From Candidimonas nitroreducens (GTDB lineage: Bacteria; Pseudomonadota; Gammaproteobacteria; Burkholderiales; Burkholderiaceae_B): a stretch of 64,000 nucleotides of DNA. The position numbers and the translations under genes are program-made. The notes under the pieces were generated by a model that was not told the DNA's origin, made no database searches, and saw nothing but the letters and a program-made list of their open reading frames with translations. The stretch spans positions 248,001-312,000 of the forward strand of contig NZ_NJIH01000004.1 in assembly GCF_002209565.1 (NCBI RefSeq), read 5' to 3'. Of this stretch, positions 32,932 through 42,141 are shown one piece after another. Position 1 is the first letter of the stretch. Every line of letters begins with the position of its first letter.

Positions 32932-33645
32932 CTATTCGTGAAAAGTCACGAACTCTTCCAGAGCCATGCGTTCGGTGCGAAACTGGTTGGCGGCGCAGCC
33001 CGGATCTTCATAGCCCAGCGACATGCCGCACACCAAGGTCTGATCCGCATCGATGTTCAACAAGCGCTTGACGATGTCGGGGTAATTGGCCAAGGCCGCC
33101 TGAGGGCAGGTGTCCAGGCCGAAGCCGCGCGCGGCGACCATGATGTTCTGCAGGAACATGCCGTAGTCGAGCCAGCTACCTTGTTGCAAGTCGTTGTCGA
33201 TGGTAAAGATGAGCACCACGGGCGCATCGAAGAACAGGAAGTTGCGCCCGTGCTGGCGCGACATGGCCTCGCGGTCGCCTTTTTGAATGCCCAGCGCCCC
33301 GTAAAGCCCCCAGCCGCAGGCGCGGCGCCGTTCCAGATAGGGGCTGCGCCAGGCTACCGGGTAGTATTCATATTCGCGCGCCGCAGCCGTGCCGCGCTGG
33401 TGGGCGGCATGCAGCGCGGCGGCCAGCTCGTCACGCTTGACCCCGGTGACGGCATGTACCTTCCAGGGCTGGATATTGCTGCCGCTGGGCGCGGTGGCGG
33501 CAATGGCCAGAATGCGCCGCAGCAGTTGCGCGTCCACGGGGCGGGGCAGGAACCCCCGCACACTCTTGCGCGAGGCAACAGCCTGCGCCACGGCCTCTGC
33601 GCCACACGAGGCAGCGGATATATCGTCGGAACCAGTGAAACTCAT
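32932..33645 (-). CDS. Nitroreductase-family FMN oxidoreductase
   Basis: 237 residues from the ATG at 33645. It has the nitroreductase fold signatures VASRKSVRGFLPRPVD, ATAPSGSNIQPWKVHAV, and LDYGMFLQNIMVAARGFGLDTCPQAA. Such enzymes reduce nitro groups, quinones or other acceptors with NAD(P)H and FMN. An in-frame codon at 33696 would add 17 residues without a clear ribosome site. The neighbours (GST, thioesterase) suggest a loose detoxification or aromatic-metabolism group on the same strand. Confidence 0.85.
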   Translation of the reverse strand: MSFTGSDDISAASCGAEAVAQAVASRKSVRGFLPRPVDAQLLRRILAIAATAPSGSNIQPWKVHAVTGVKRDELAAALHAAHQRGTAAAREYEYYPVAWRSPYLERRRACGWGLYGALGIQKGDREAMSRQHGRNFLFFDAPVVLIFTIDNDLQQGSWLDYGMFLQNIMVAARGFGLDTCPQAALANYPDIVKRLLNIDADQTLVCGMSLGYEDPGCAANQFRTERMALEEFVTFHE

Positions 33646-33709
33646 GCTGCGACCATCCTGTTGCAGTTCGACGCCCGCCAGCTGCGCGGCGGGCATTGCG
33701 GCCGAGGCC

Positions 33710-34318
33710 TTACGCGGGTACCGTGGCCTTGATCGAGGGGCGCTCGCTCATTTCCTTGAACCAGGCCGTGAGCACCGGGCGGCCTTCGCGCCAGCCATAG
33801 TCGGCAAAGCGGAAATCCAGGTAGCCCAGGGCGCAGGCCAGGGTCAGGGTGCCGATGTCTATGGCCTGCGCGCGGGCGCCGGCCATGGCGGTCTCGAAAT
33901 GATCCAGAGCGCATTTGATCTTGTCCATCTGGCCGTCGACCCAAGCGTCCCAGCGAAACTCCGACGGGCGCAAGGCTCGTTCATAGCGCGACAGCAGCGC
34001 GGCATCGAGTATGCCGTCGGCCAGCGACTGTTCCGTCAATGCCAGCCAGCGCAGCGAGCCCTCGCGGGGAACCAGATCGCCTCCGCCCAGCTCGTTCAGG
34101 TACTCGCACACCACGCGGCTGTCGTACAGCACCTGGCCCTCGTCGGTGAAGAACGTGGGCACCTGCCCGAGGGGGTTGGACGAAACAATCGCCCGGTCGC
34201 GATTCACCGGCCCGGCCGCACTGGGCAACTTCTCGATACGGGACTCCAGCCCCAGCTCGTGGGCGACGACCATGCATTTGCGTACGAAAGGGGAAGCCGG
34301 AGAAAAATGGATCTTCAT
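33710..34318 (-). CDS. Glutathione S-transferase family protein
   Basis: 202 residues. The N-terminal thioredoxin-like domain reads MKIHFSPASPFVRKCMVVAHELG, with the Ser/Pro catalytic region, and NPLGQVPTFFTDEGQVLYDSRVVCEYLNE with the glutathione gamma-Glu site (QVP, DSR). The helical C-terminal domain follows. Chosen start at 34318, since the canonical beta-1 strand begins there. It could conjugate or isomerise electrophiles. It lies between the nitroreductase and thioesterase genes on the same strand. Confidence 0.87.
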   Translation of the reverse strand: MKIHFSPASPFVRKCMVVAHELGLESRIEKLPSAAGPVNRDRAIVSSNPLGQVPTFFTDEGQVLYDSRVVCEYLNELGGGDLVPREGSLRWLALTEQSLADGILDAALLSRYERALRPSEFRWDAWVDGQMDKIKCALDHFETAMAGARAQAIDIGTLTLACALGYLDFRFADYGWREGRPVLTAWFKEMSERPSIKATVPA

Positions 34319-34528
34319 TACTTGTCCTGGGTCAGATTGAAGGAATGGCGGCGCAAGCACTGGGGGCCGCCGGACGGCCACGACGGCCGGCCCGGCTTGC
34401 GCGTCAGGCCGAACCGAGCCGAACCGGATCGGATGCAACTCATGACCGATTGTATGCGCTACCTGAATGTCCGGGGCCGCATGGACATCGTCGACGGATT
34501 CGCGCGGCGCCCCCGCGAGCCAGCCGCC

Positions 34529-34930
34529 TCAAGCAAAAAGCCGCTTGAAATCCTCGGGAATCGCAGCGCCCTTCAGGCCGCCCTCTTCCCGCGGCACGGC
34601 CCAGGCGCGCAGCTCGTGGCCGGTGGCAACCAGCCTCTCGCCGCAATGCACCGTGTAAGCAATGCGCATGCGCCGTTCGGCCCACTCCTGGAATTCGGCC
34701 CGTATGGTGATGACGTCGTCGTAGCTGACCGGCGAGCGAAACACCGCGCCCACGTCGACCAGCGGCGTCACCGCACCATAGCGCGACCGCACCTCGCGCT
34801 GGCTCAGCCCCTTGCTGCGCAGCATGCCCTGGAACGTGCAGTCGAACCAGTAGAAATAATTCGGATAAAAGACGATGCCCGCCTCGTCGCAGTCGCCCCA
34901 CTCTATGGTCAATTCGCGCTCGAACCGCAT
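34529..34930 (-). CDS. Hot-dog acyl-CoA thioesterase (4-hydroxybenzoyl-CoA thioesterase-like)
   Basis: 133 residues. The hot-dog signature is IEWGDCDEAGIVFYPNYFYWFD, with the catalytic Asp of the 4-hydroxybenzoyl-CoA thioesterase/YbgC group. The ATG at 34930 lies at the usual distance before this motif; the in-frame upstream Met at 34966 would add 12 residues. It probably hydrolyses an aromatic or short acyl-CoA. Genomic context gives no firmer substrate. Confidence 0.85.
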   Translation of the reverse strand: MRFERELTIEWGDCDEAGIVFYPNYFYWFDCTFQGMLRSKGLSQREVRSRYGAVTPLVDVGAVFRSPVSYDDVITIRAEFQEWAERRMRIAYTVHCGERLVATGHELRAWAVPREEGGLKGAAIPEDFKRLFA

Positions 34931-35246
34931 GATGGGCCGCCTCCTCACAAATACTTTAAGTGTCAATTAATTCATGATAGCCGCTGCGCGGGATTCGCGC
35001 CAGGCCGGCCCGGGCTTTACAGGCGCCGGCATTTCCGTCGGCCGCTCTTGTTGCATTCAGACACTATTTACCCGTCGGCATCGCTATCGGCCGCGAGCCG
35101 CCGAGTTCAAAAAAAATGGCTGCAATTAGCGGTCATCATCGAGCAGAATCTGCTTATTTCAGCCATCTTTCTGTCAAATATTCCTATTGCACTGCACACA
35201 GACAGTCCTCTACCATCGCTGGCATCCTGTTTCGCGGACAGCCGCC
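34931..35246 (+). other. Gene-free spacer upstream of bioB
   Basis: A 316-bp spacer. The section 35100-35200 is relatively AT-rich and probably carries the bioB promoter, but no unmistakable -35/-10 pair or BirA-type operator was identified by eye. Confidence 0.3.
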
Positions 35247-36332
35247 ATGTCCCTACACCTATCCTCAGCCTCGCTCGAACCCATGCGTGCCATCATGCCC
35301 GACCCGCCGGTGCCGCAGCCGGAGTCCCGACCCGGGCTTCAGCCTATGGCCGCCGGTGCCGGCCCTCGGCAAGCCTGGACGATCGACGCCATTCTGCAGC
35401 TGTACGAATTGCCTTTGCTGGATTTGCTGCACCGCGCACAACAAGTGCACCGCGCGCACCACGATCCGCATGCCATACAGCTATCGACGCTGCTGTCGGT
35501 CAAGACCGGCGGCTGCCCCGAAGACTGCGCCTACTGCCCGCAGTCGGCCCGCTACGAGACCCCCGTGCAGGCGCAGGCGCTGATGCCCCTGCAAGACGTG
35601 CTGGCCGCTGCCCGCCAGGCCCGTGCCGCGGGCGCGCAGCGCTTTTGCATGGGAGCGGCCTGGCGCTCGCCCACGGCGCGGCAGATCGAACACATCGCCG
35701 CGATGGTGTCCGGAGTCAAGGCCCTGGGCATGGAAACCTGCGTGACACTGGGCATGCTCAAACCGGGCCAGGCCGACGCGCTGAAGACGGCCGGGCTGGA
35801 CTACTACAACCACAACCTGGACACGGCGCCCGAATTCTATGACCGGATCATCAGCACGCGCAGCTACCAGGACAGGCTGGATACACTGGAACGCGTCCGC
35901 GACGCCGGGCTCAAAGTATGCTGCGGCGGCATCGTGGGCATGGGCGAGTCGCGCGCCATGCGCGCCGGCCTGATCGCCCAGCTCGCCAGCCTGGATCCGC
36001 CGCCCGAATCCGTGCCGATCAACCGGCTGGTCAAGGTACCGGGCACGCCGCTCGACGATGCCCCCGAGCTGGATCCGCTGGAATTCGTACGCACCATAGC
36101 CGTGGCGCGCATCACCATGCCGGCCGCCGTGGTGCGCCTGTCGGCCGGGCGCGAGGATCTGGACGAATCCAGCCAGATTTTGTGCTTCATGGCCGGGGCC
36201 AATTCGATTTTCTACGGCGACAAATTGCTGACCACGGCCAACCCCGGGCAAGACCGCGACCGGACGCTATTGCAGCGCCTGGGCATGCATCCGATACCTT
36301 CCACTCCGCACTCACCATCATGTATACCCTGA
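35247..36332 (+). CDS. bioB: Biotin synthase
   Basis: About 361 residues. The radical-SAM cluster motif is [13 protein letters not shown] (C-x3-C-x2-C), followed by [29 protein letters not shown] and [11 protein letters not shown], which define biotin synthase. It inserts sulfur into dethiobiotin in the final step of biotin synthesis. The N-terminus is about 40 residues longer than in E. coli BioB; internal Met codons, such as the one at 35283, are alternative starts. Other bio genes are not in the window, so the gene stands apart from them. Confidence 0.93.
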   Translation: MSLHLSSASLEPMRAIMPDPPVPQPESRPGLQPMAAGAGPRQAWTIDAILQLYELPLLDLLHRAQQVHRAHHDPHAIQLSTLLSVKTGGCPEDCAYCPQSARYETPVQAQALMPLQDVLAAARQARAAGAQRFCMGAAWRSPTARQIEHIAAMVSGVKALGMETCVTLGMLKPGQADALKTAGLDYYNHNLDTAPEFYDRIISTRSYQDRLDTLERVRDAGLKVCCGGIVGMGESRAMRAGLIAQLASLDPPPESVPINRLVKVPGTPLDDAPELDPLEFVRTIAVARITMPAAVVRLSAGREDLDESSQILCFMAGANSIFYGDKLLTTANPGQDRDRTLLQRLGMHPIPSTPHSPSCIP

Positions 36333-37174
36333 TTGTCAGCGTCAGCTGCAGCGTCGCCGTATCGATTCTGTTGAAGATCGCCCGCCAGCAGCGCATCGAG
36401 ATAGACCAGGCGATCGCCGTCAATTACCTGCTGGCCGCGGCCCTGTGCCTGGCCGTACTGCGGCCCGACCCCACCTCGCTGCTGCGGCCCGACACCCCCT
36501 GGTGGATACTGGCGGTGCTGGGCGTGCTGCTGCCGGGTATTTTCCTGGCCATGGCGGCCGCGGTACGCCACGCCGGCATCGTGCTCAGCGACGCGGCGCA
36601 GCGCCTGTCGCTGCTGATCCCGCTGCTGGCCTCGTTCGTGATCTTCGGCGAGGCCGCCTCCACGGGCAAGCTGGCCGGCATCGCCGTGGCCCTGGCGGCG
36701 CTGGTATGCCTGCTGCTGCGCCCGCGCCGCCAGGCTTCCGCGCCGGACGAACTGGGGAAATCGGCGGCGCTGCTGCTGTGCGTGTGGGCAGGCTACGGCT
36801 GCATCGACGTGCTGTTCAAGCAATTGGCCAAGAGCGGCGCCGACTTCACCAGCAGCCTGTTCAGCGCCTTTGCGCTGGCGGCGGTGCTGATGTTCCTGTA
36901 CCTGACCCTGCGGCGCTGCGCGTGGAGCCTGCGCAACGTGGTGGCGGGGCTGGTGCTGGGCCTGCTGAATTTCAGCAATATCTATTTCTACATCCGCGCC
37001 CACCAGGTGTATCCGCACAACCCCACGCTGGTGTTCTCCGCCATGAACATAGGCGTGATCTCGCTGGGCGCGGTGGTGGGCGCCGGCTTCTTCAAGGAAA
37101 AACTGTCCTGGGTGAACGCGCTGGGCATCGCGCTGGCGATCGCCGCCATTGTGATACTGGTGCAGAACATGTGA
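36320..37174 (+). CDS. EamA/DMT-family membrane transporter
   Basis: 284 residues with about ten hydrophobic segments in two halves, as in drug/metabolite transporters: [20 protein letters not shown] and later [18 protein letters not shown]. It overlaps the end of bioB by 13 bases, so the two are translated from one mRNA. A role in vitamin or metabolite movement is conceivable from that linkage, but the family is too broad to assign a substrate. Confidence 0.8.
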   Translation: MYTLIVSVSCSVAVSILLKIARQQRIEIDQAIAVNYLLAAALCLAVLRPDPTSLLRPDTPWWILAVLGVLLPGIFLAMAAAVRHAGIVLSDAAQRLSLLIPLLASFVIFGEAASTGKLAGIAVALAALVCLLLRPRRQASAPDELGKSAALLLCVWAGYGCIDVLFKQLAKSGADFTSSLFSAFALAAVLMFLYLTLRRCAWSLRNVVAGLVLGLLNFSNIYFYIRAHQVYPHNPTLVFSAMNIGVISLGAVVGAGFFKEKLSWVNALGIALAIAAIVILVQNM

Positions 37175-37254
37175 GCGCCCGATAGGGAATGCCTGGGCCA
37201 AGCCGCCGCCTTGGCGGCCTGCGCATCCCAGACAAGCACGCAAGCACGAGGCCG

Positions 37255-38064
37255 CTAATACCTGGGCGGAACAGGATCGGGCGCGCCGGCCTGCGCATCA
37301 GCGCCCGGAGAGCGCCACTGGGCCAGGGCCGTGCGCGCACTGGACAGCAGCAAACCCAGATCGGACGCCAGCACCACATAATCGAATCCTTGCCGGGCAA
37401 ATGCGCGGGCGGCATCTATGGTGCCGGCCAGCGTTCCAATAGGCGTACCCGACGCGGCACAACGTCCGGCGCAATCGGCAAGCACTTGCTGCACATCGGG
37501 GTGGCCGCCCTGGCCATACAGGCCCATCGACCCGGACAAATCCGTCGGGCCGATGAAAACCGCATCCACCCCCGGCACAGCGGCGATCTTTTCGATTTGA
37601 TCCACGGCCTGCGGGGTTTCAATCTGCACGACAATGCCGATATTGTCGTTGGCGGCCCGGAAATGATTCTCGAGCGCACCGAAACGCGATGCGCGGCTCA
37701 AGCCGGCCATGCCCCGCTGGCCCTCGGGGGGGTAGCGCGTGGCCCGCACCGCGCGCTCGGCTTCTTCGGCGCTTTGCACGAAAGGGAACAGCAAGGTGGA
37801 CGCGCCGGCGTCCAGGATGCGCTTCACGATCACCGTGTCGTTCCACGGAACCCTGACCACGGGCAGCATGGGCGTACACCCGATCGCTTGCAGCATGTGC
37901 GTGATCTCGGCGATTCCTATGGGGGAATGTTCCGCATCGACGATGGCCCACTCGAATCCGCTGCAACCGATGGCTTCGGCAACAAGAGGGCTGGCCGACA
38001 TCAGGAACGTGCCCAGCGGCGGGCCGGCCTGCTTGTCGGCGAGACGTGCAACAAACGGATTCAT
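37255..38064 (-). CDS. HpcH/HpaI-family class II aldolase
   Basis: 269 residues. Features are GTFLMSASPLVAEA, WAIVDAEHSPIG (catalytic His), VVQIETPQAVDQIEKIAAVPGVDAVFIGPTDLSGS (metal ligands Glu and Asp). These define the HpaI/2-keto-3-deoxy-L-rhamnonate aldolase class that cleaves 4-hydroxy-2-oxo acids to pyruvate and an aldehyde. It has a strong AAGGAGC ribosome site. It is the last gene of the minus-strand Rieske/BKACE operon, consistent with cleavage of a ring-opening product. Confidence 0.88.
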   Translation of the reverse strand: MNPFVARLADKQAGPPLGTFLMSASPLVAEAIGCSGFEWAIVDAEHSPIGIAEITHMLQAIGCTPMLPVVRVPWNDTVIVKRILDAGASTLLFPFVQSAEEAERAVRATRYPPEGQRGMAGLSRASRFGALENHFRAANDNIGIVVQIETPQAVDQIEKIAAVPGVDAVFIGPTDLSGSMGLYGQGGHPDVQQVLADCAGRCAASGTPIGTLAGTIDAARAFARQGFDYVVLASDLGLLLSSARTALAQWRSPGADAQAGAPDPVPPRY

Positions 38065-38132
38065 GCTTTGCTCCTTCGATTCCAGGCGGGAAGCGGCGCA
38101 TGCCGGAGCACGCGCACGGCCGCGGTTCCCGG

Positions 38133-39104
38133 TTACTGCTTCTCGATGCCGGCGCGCTTGGCCACTTGCGCCCATCGCTTCAAATCCGACGAGATGGCAT
38201 GCGCGAATTCTTCCGAGGTGCTGCCGACAGGCTCGACACCCATGCTGGTGAAACGCTCGAGCGTTCCGGGCTTGTGCACCAGGGCGATGAGGGCGTCCTG
38301 AAGCTTGCGCACGATGGGGGCGGGCGTGCCCGCGGGCGCCACCACGCCGACCAGCGTGGCCACCTCCGTGCCCGGCAGGCCCACCTCCGCCACGGTAGGC
38401 ACATCGGGGAAAGACGCCGCCCGCGTCTTGTTGGTGTATGCCAATGCACGCAGCATCTTGGCCTTGATCAGGCTGGTCACCGGCGGAATGTCCGCAATCG
38501 CCATGGTGACCTGCCCGCCGGCCAGGGCCGTGGTCGACTCGCCGCTGCTTTTGTACGGAATAGCCACGAATTTTGTGCCGGTCTTCTGCTTGAACAGCTC
38601 TGTGGCCAACTGGAACAGCGGCGAGCTGGTGGCATAAGTGACACTATCGGCGTGCGCCTTGGCGTAGGCCACCAAGTCTTTCACGGAATATATTTGCGAA
38701 GACGCATTGACCGTGATCAGCAAGGGCAAGCGGCCTATGATCGACACCGGCGCGAAGCTGGTTTCCGGCGCATAAGGCAGGCTCTTGCGCATGACGGGAT
38801 TCATGACCAAGGGGCCCGACGGCGCCATCAGCAGCGTATAGCCGTCAGGCGCCGCCTTGGCCACCATTTCGGTGCCCATGATGCCGGCAACCCCGGGCTT
38901 GTTCTCTACGATCACGGGCTGGCCCAGGCTGGTGCTGAGGCCCTGCGCCGTAAAACGGGCCAGCACATCCGTGCCTCCGCCGGCGGCATAAGGAACAATG
39001 AGGCGTATCGGCTTCTCGGGATAATGATCCACGGGAGCCTTGGCGCCGGCCAGGCAGGGAAGGGCCGAAAGTGCCAGCACGGCAAGAGCGGTAAAAGATT
39101 TCAT
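38133..39104 (-). CDS. Bug-family periplasmic solute receptor of the Rieske operon
   Basis: 323 residues: signal peptide (KSFTALAVLALSALPCLAGA), then YPEKPIRLIVPYAAGGGTDVLAR and PDGYTLLMA. The ATG at 39104 follows AAGGAG. It sits between the Rieske oxygenase and aldolase genes on the same strand, so it probably binds the substrate of that pathway. This is the third Bug gene in the window and again no tctAB membrane genes are beside it. Confidence 0.87.
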   Translation of the reverse strand: MKSFTALAVLALSALPCLAGAKAPVDHYPEKPIRLIVPYAAGGGTDVLARFTAQGLSTSLGQPVIVENKPGVAGIMGTEMVAKAAPDGYTLLMAPSGPLVMNPVMRKSLPYAPETSFAPVSIIGRLPLLITVNASSQIYSVKDLVAYAKAHADSVTYATSSPLFQLATELFKQKTGTKFVAIPYKSSGESTTALAGGQVTMAIADIPPVTSLIKAKMLRALAYTNKTRAASFPDVPTVAEVGLPGTEVATLVGVVAPAGTPAPIVRKLQDALIALVHKPGTLERFTSMGVEPVGSTSEEFAHAISSDLKRWAQVAKRAGIEKQ

Positions 39105-39142
39105 GGTTTGTCTCCTTGATTTTTTATGCTTGGTCGCGGACG

Positions 39143-40366
39143 CTACGTATTGGCAGCAGTGCTCGTCTCGACTTCCGCCGCATAACCCGGCTGCGTGGGC
39201 AAGGCCAGCGGTATTGCGCGCTTGCGCCATTGTTTGGCGGGCTTTCCTGTGCGCAAGGCCTCCAGCTCGCGCCAGAATATTCTCCGCAAGGTGATGACAC
39301 CCAGATCCGACCTGCCCAGCAACTCTTTGCTGCGGTCGGCTATGACTCCTTGGCCACGCTGCGCGATGTAGTCCTGCGCCGAGATCAGGCCCGCCAGGAA
39401 ATCCTCGGGGGGCGGCCCTTTGCGCTGGTGGAACAGTTCGTCGTAGTGATCCTGGGCGTTGTAAGTGCCGAACTTCTCGAAGTACTCATCGAAGCGGCGA
39501 TTCGCCTCGGCGCTGCCCGGCGCCATCGCGTAGATGGTGAAACGGGTGCTGTGCTCGTCGTCTTCGGGCACCATCCAGATGCCGAAATCTATCCACGGGT
39601 CGCCCTTCTGCAAACCGGGCACCAGTACATGATTGTTGTTGGGAAAGGTCCAATCGCTCTTGCGGACGTTGTCCTTGGAACGTGTTGCCGTCTGTTCGAT
39701 GCCCGCTTCGTTCTCGTCGTAGGACAAGTCGGGCATCGCGGTCGTGACGGCATTGCCGAACGGCCCGACCCGCAGCGCCTGGTGCACGAAACTCACGTGC
39801 ACCGCGTCCAGGGAATTCTCGATCTGCTGGAACCAGTTCATATTCCAGGTTTCCCTGGTGACCTTGATGCGTACGCCGGGTACCTCGAATACGTCTTTGC
39901 GCGGCAATTCGAATTCGGGGGCCGCGCCTTCGCCCAGATAAGCAAAAATCAGCCCGCAGTATTCATGTACGGCGTACCCCGGAATTCGGCAATGGGGCGG
40001 GACGGCCTGTTCTTTCTCTGCGGGGCGTTGCGTGCACGCGCCCGTGCCGTCATATTGCCATCCGTGGTACATGCAGCGGATACGCTCTCCTTGCACCCAG
40101 CCCGTGTGCAAGACGGTTTGCCGATGGCGGCAGCGCCCGGCAACCATATAAGGCGTGCCGCTTTCTCCTCGGTAAAGCGTCAATTCTTCTCCGAATATCC
40201 GCACCGGAATCGCCTCGCCCGGCTCGACTTCGTCGGAAAGCGCCACCGGATGCCAGAACATCCGCAGCAGCCGTCCCATTTCCGTATCCCGGCCGGTTTG
40301 CGTCAATATTCTGAACTTCTCGAACCGATCCAGTGCTGGAGCGGGGCTGGGGGCAAGGTTCGCCAT
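39143..40366 (-). CDS. Rieske non-heme iron oxygenase, large subunit
   Basis: 407 residues from the ATG at 40366 (ribosome site AAGGGAG). The Rieske [2Fe-2S] ligands are Cys 79, His 81 (GRCRHR), Cys 98 and His 101 (CMYHGW). The mononuclear iron site is DAVHVSFVH (Asp 187, His 190, His 195). This matches single-component-type oxygenases such as phthalate or phenoxybenzoate dioxygenases. A ferredoxin-reductase gene is needed but not visible within the cluster. It should hydroxylate or demethylate the operon's substrate, identity unknown. Confidence 0.9.
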   Translation of the reverse strand: MANLAPSPAPALDRFEKFRILTQTGRDTEMGRLLRMFWHPVALSDEVEPGEAIPVRIFGEELTLYRGESGTPYMVAGRCRHRQTVLHTGWVQGERIRCMYHGWQYDGTGACTQRPAEKEQAVPPHCRIPGYAVHEYCGLIFAYLGEGAAPEFELPRKDVFEVPGVRIKVTRETWNMNWFQQIENSLDAVHVSFVHQALRVGPFGNAVTTAMPDLSYDENEAGIEQTATRSKDNVRKSDWTFPNNNHVLVPGLQKGDPWIDFGIWMVPEDDEHSTRFTIYAMAPGSAEANRRFDEYFEKFGTYNAQDHYDELFHQRKGPPPEDFLAGLISAQDYIAQRGQGVIADRSKELLGRSDLGVITLRRIFWRELEALRTGKPAKQWRKRAIPLALPTQPGYAAEVETSTAANT

Positions 40367-40413
40367 GGGTGTCTCCCTTAATGGATGTGTTGCATGATTC
40401 AAGCCGCCGGGCC

Positions 40414-41346
40414 TCAAAAGCCCACGTTGTCATGTCCTTTCAATTCGAGCATGGCGCGCGCCTGGGCCGGAGTCGCCACCTGCAGGCCCAGCTCTTCCAG
40501 AATGCGCCGGATCTTGCTGACCTGATCCGCATTGCTTTGCGCCAAGCGCCCCGGCCCTATCCATAAACTATCTTCGAGGCCGACGCGCACATTTCCGCCC
40601 ATGACGGCGGACTGCACCGCGGTGAACATCTGGCTGCGGCCGGAGCCCAGAACCGACCAGAAATAATCTTTACCGAACAGGCGATCCGCGGTGCGTTTCA
40701 TATGCATCACGTCTTCCGCATGTGCGCCGATGCCGCCGCGGATGCCGAATACGGACTGAATGAACAACGGCCCCTTGATCAGGCCCCGATCACGGAAATG
40801 AGCCGCCGTGTACAAATGCCCGATGTCGTAGCACTCGAACTCGAAACGGGTGTCGTTGCTGCTGCAGGACTCGAGAATATGGGCAATATCACGGAAGGTA
40901 TTGCGGAATATGCGGTCGTCGCTTTCGGCCAGATACGGGCGTTCCCATTCGTACTTGAAGTCGTGGTATCGCCTCAGCATCTCGTAGAGTCCGAAGTTCA
41001 TCGACCCCAGGTTCAGCGAAGCCACTTCGGGCGCCAGCGTCAGCGCCGGCTGCAGGCGTTCCTGAACCGACATGGTCGGCGCGCCGCCCGTCGTGATGTT
41101 GATGACGACATCCGAGGCCTGTTTGATGCGCGGCAGGAACCGCATGAATGCCGCGGGAGTCTGATCCGGCATGCCGTTGTCCGGATTGCGCGCATGCAGG
41201 TGCACGATGGCCGCGCCCGCCTCGGCGGCCGCAATGGCCGCCTGCGCGATTTCATCGGGCGTCACCGGCAGATGCGGTGACATGCTCGGCGTATGTATCG
41301 AGCCGGTGACGGCACAGGTGATGATGACGGGATGGGTATCGCTCAT
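40414..41346 (-). CDS. BKACE family (DUF849) beta-keto acid cleavage enzyme
   Basis: 310 residues. The start VIITCAVTGSIHTPSMSPHLPVTPDEIAQAA and IVHLHARNPDNGMPD (Zn-binding His pair) are diagnostic for this family, which transfers acetyl-CoA onto beta-keto acids to give acetoacetate and an acyl-CoA. It lies between the SDR and Rieske genes. The reaction implies that a beta-keto acid arises in this pathway. The exact keto acid cannot be read from sequence. Confidence 0.88.
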   Translation of the reverse strand: MSDTHPVIITCAVTGSIHTPSMSPHLPVTPDEIAQAAIAAAEAGAAIVHLHARNPDNGMPDQTPAAFMRFLPRIKQASDVVINITTGGAPTMSVQERLQPALTLAPEVASLNLGSMNFGLYEMLRRYHDFKYEWERPYLAESDDRIFRNTFRDIAHILESCSSNDTRFEFECYDIGHLYTAAHFRDRGLIKGPLFIQSVFGIRGGIGAHAEDVMHMKRTADRLFGKDYFWSVLGSGRSQMFTAVQSAVMGGNVRVGLEDSLWIGPGRLAQSNADQVSKIRRILEELGLQVATPAQARAMLELKGHDNVGF

Positions 41347-41358
41347 GCCAAACTCCTA

Positions 41359-42141
41359 TCAGATGCCCTGCTCGCGGCTCTGCCGCGCGCGCTCGACCAA
41401 AGACGCGTCCTGGATTGATAATTCGTGGCCGTTGATATCCTGCGGCCTTGTGTCGGCGAGCCAGGCAATCACCCCGGCGGACAGCTCGGGGGGCGCCAGC
41501 TTCTCTCGCGGCATGCGGCTGATGTCGTTCATGCCCGACTGGCGGATTGCGGCCTGCATGGCGGTATCCACGAAGCCGGGCTGGAATCCGTAGACCGATA
41601 TGCCGCGGTCGCCGTATTCGGCCGCCACACAGCGGGTCAACATGGCCAGGCCGGCCTTGGCGCTGCAATAGGCGGACCAGCCTTCGCGCGGAGTGTGGGC
41701 GGCGCCCGTGGAAAGATTGACGATGGCGCCTCTGGAAGCGAGCAGCGCCGGCAGCGCCGCCTGCAGCAGATAATACGGGCCCACCAGATTGGTCGCGACG
41801 GCCGCCGCCCACTGCTCGGGCTCGGTGTCGGCGACATGGCCTATCGGGGATATCTGCCCGGCGTTATTGACGAGAATGTCCAAGCGCCCCGCAACGTCCA
41901 GTGTCTTCTGAACCGCATTGCGCGCATCGTCGCGGCTTGACACGTCGCAGCGCAGGACGCGGCAGGAGCCACCATGCCTTTCGATCGCCAGGCGCGTGTC
42001 GTTCGCCGCATCCGGATTCCGAACCGCCAGCACACAGCCGATACCGCGCTGCGCCAAAGCGATTGCGACCGCGGCGCCTATGCCCCGGGATGCGCCGGTG
42101 ATGATGGCCGTTCTTTGTCCAGCGTTGATGTCAACCGTCAC
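41359..42141 (-). CDS. Short-chain dehydrogenase/reductase
   Basis: 260 residues with a complete SDR set: TGASRGIG (cofactor), NNAG, Ser in NLSTGAAH, and catalytic YCSAK. It probably oxidises a secondary alcohol to a ketone, which would feed the beta-keto acid cleavage enzyme encoded next to it. The start overlaps the GntR gene stop by four bases. NAD versus NADP use was not determined. Confidence 0.9.
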   Translation of the reverse strand: MTVDINAGQRTAIITGASRGIGAAVAIALAQRGIGCVLAVRNPDAANDTRLAIERHGGSCRVLRCDVSSRDDARNAVQKTLDVAGRLDILVNNAGQISPIGHVADTEPEQWAAAVATNLVGPYYLLQAALPALLASRGAIVNLSTGAAHTPREGWSAYCSAKAGLAMLTRCVAAEYGDRGISVYGFQPGFVDTAMQAAIRQSGMNDISRMPREKLAPPELSAGVIAWLADTRPQDINGHELSIQDASLVERARQSREQGI

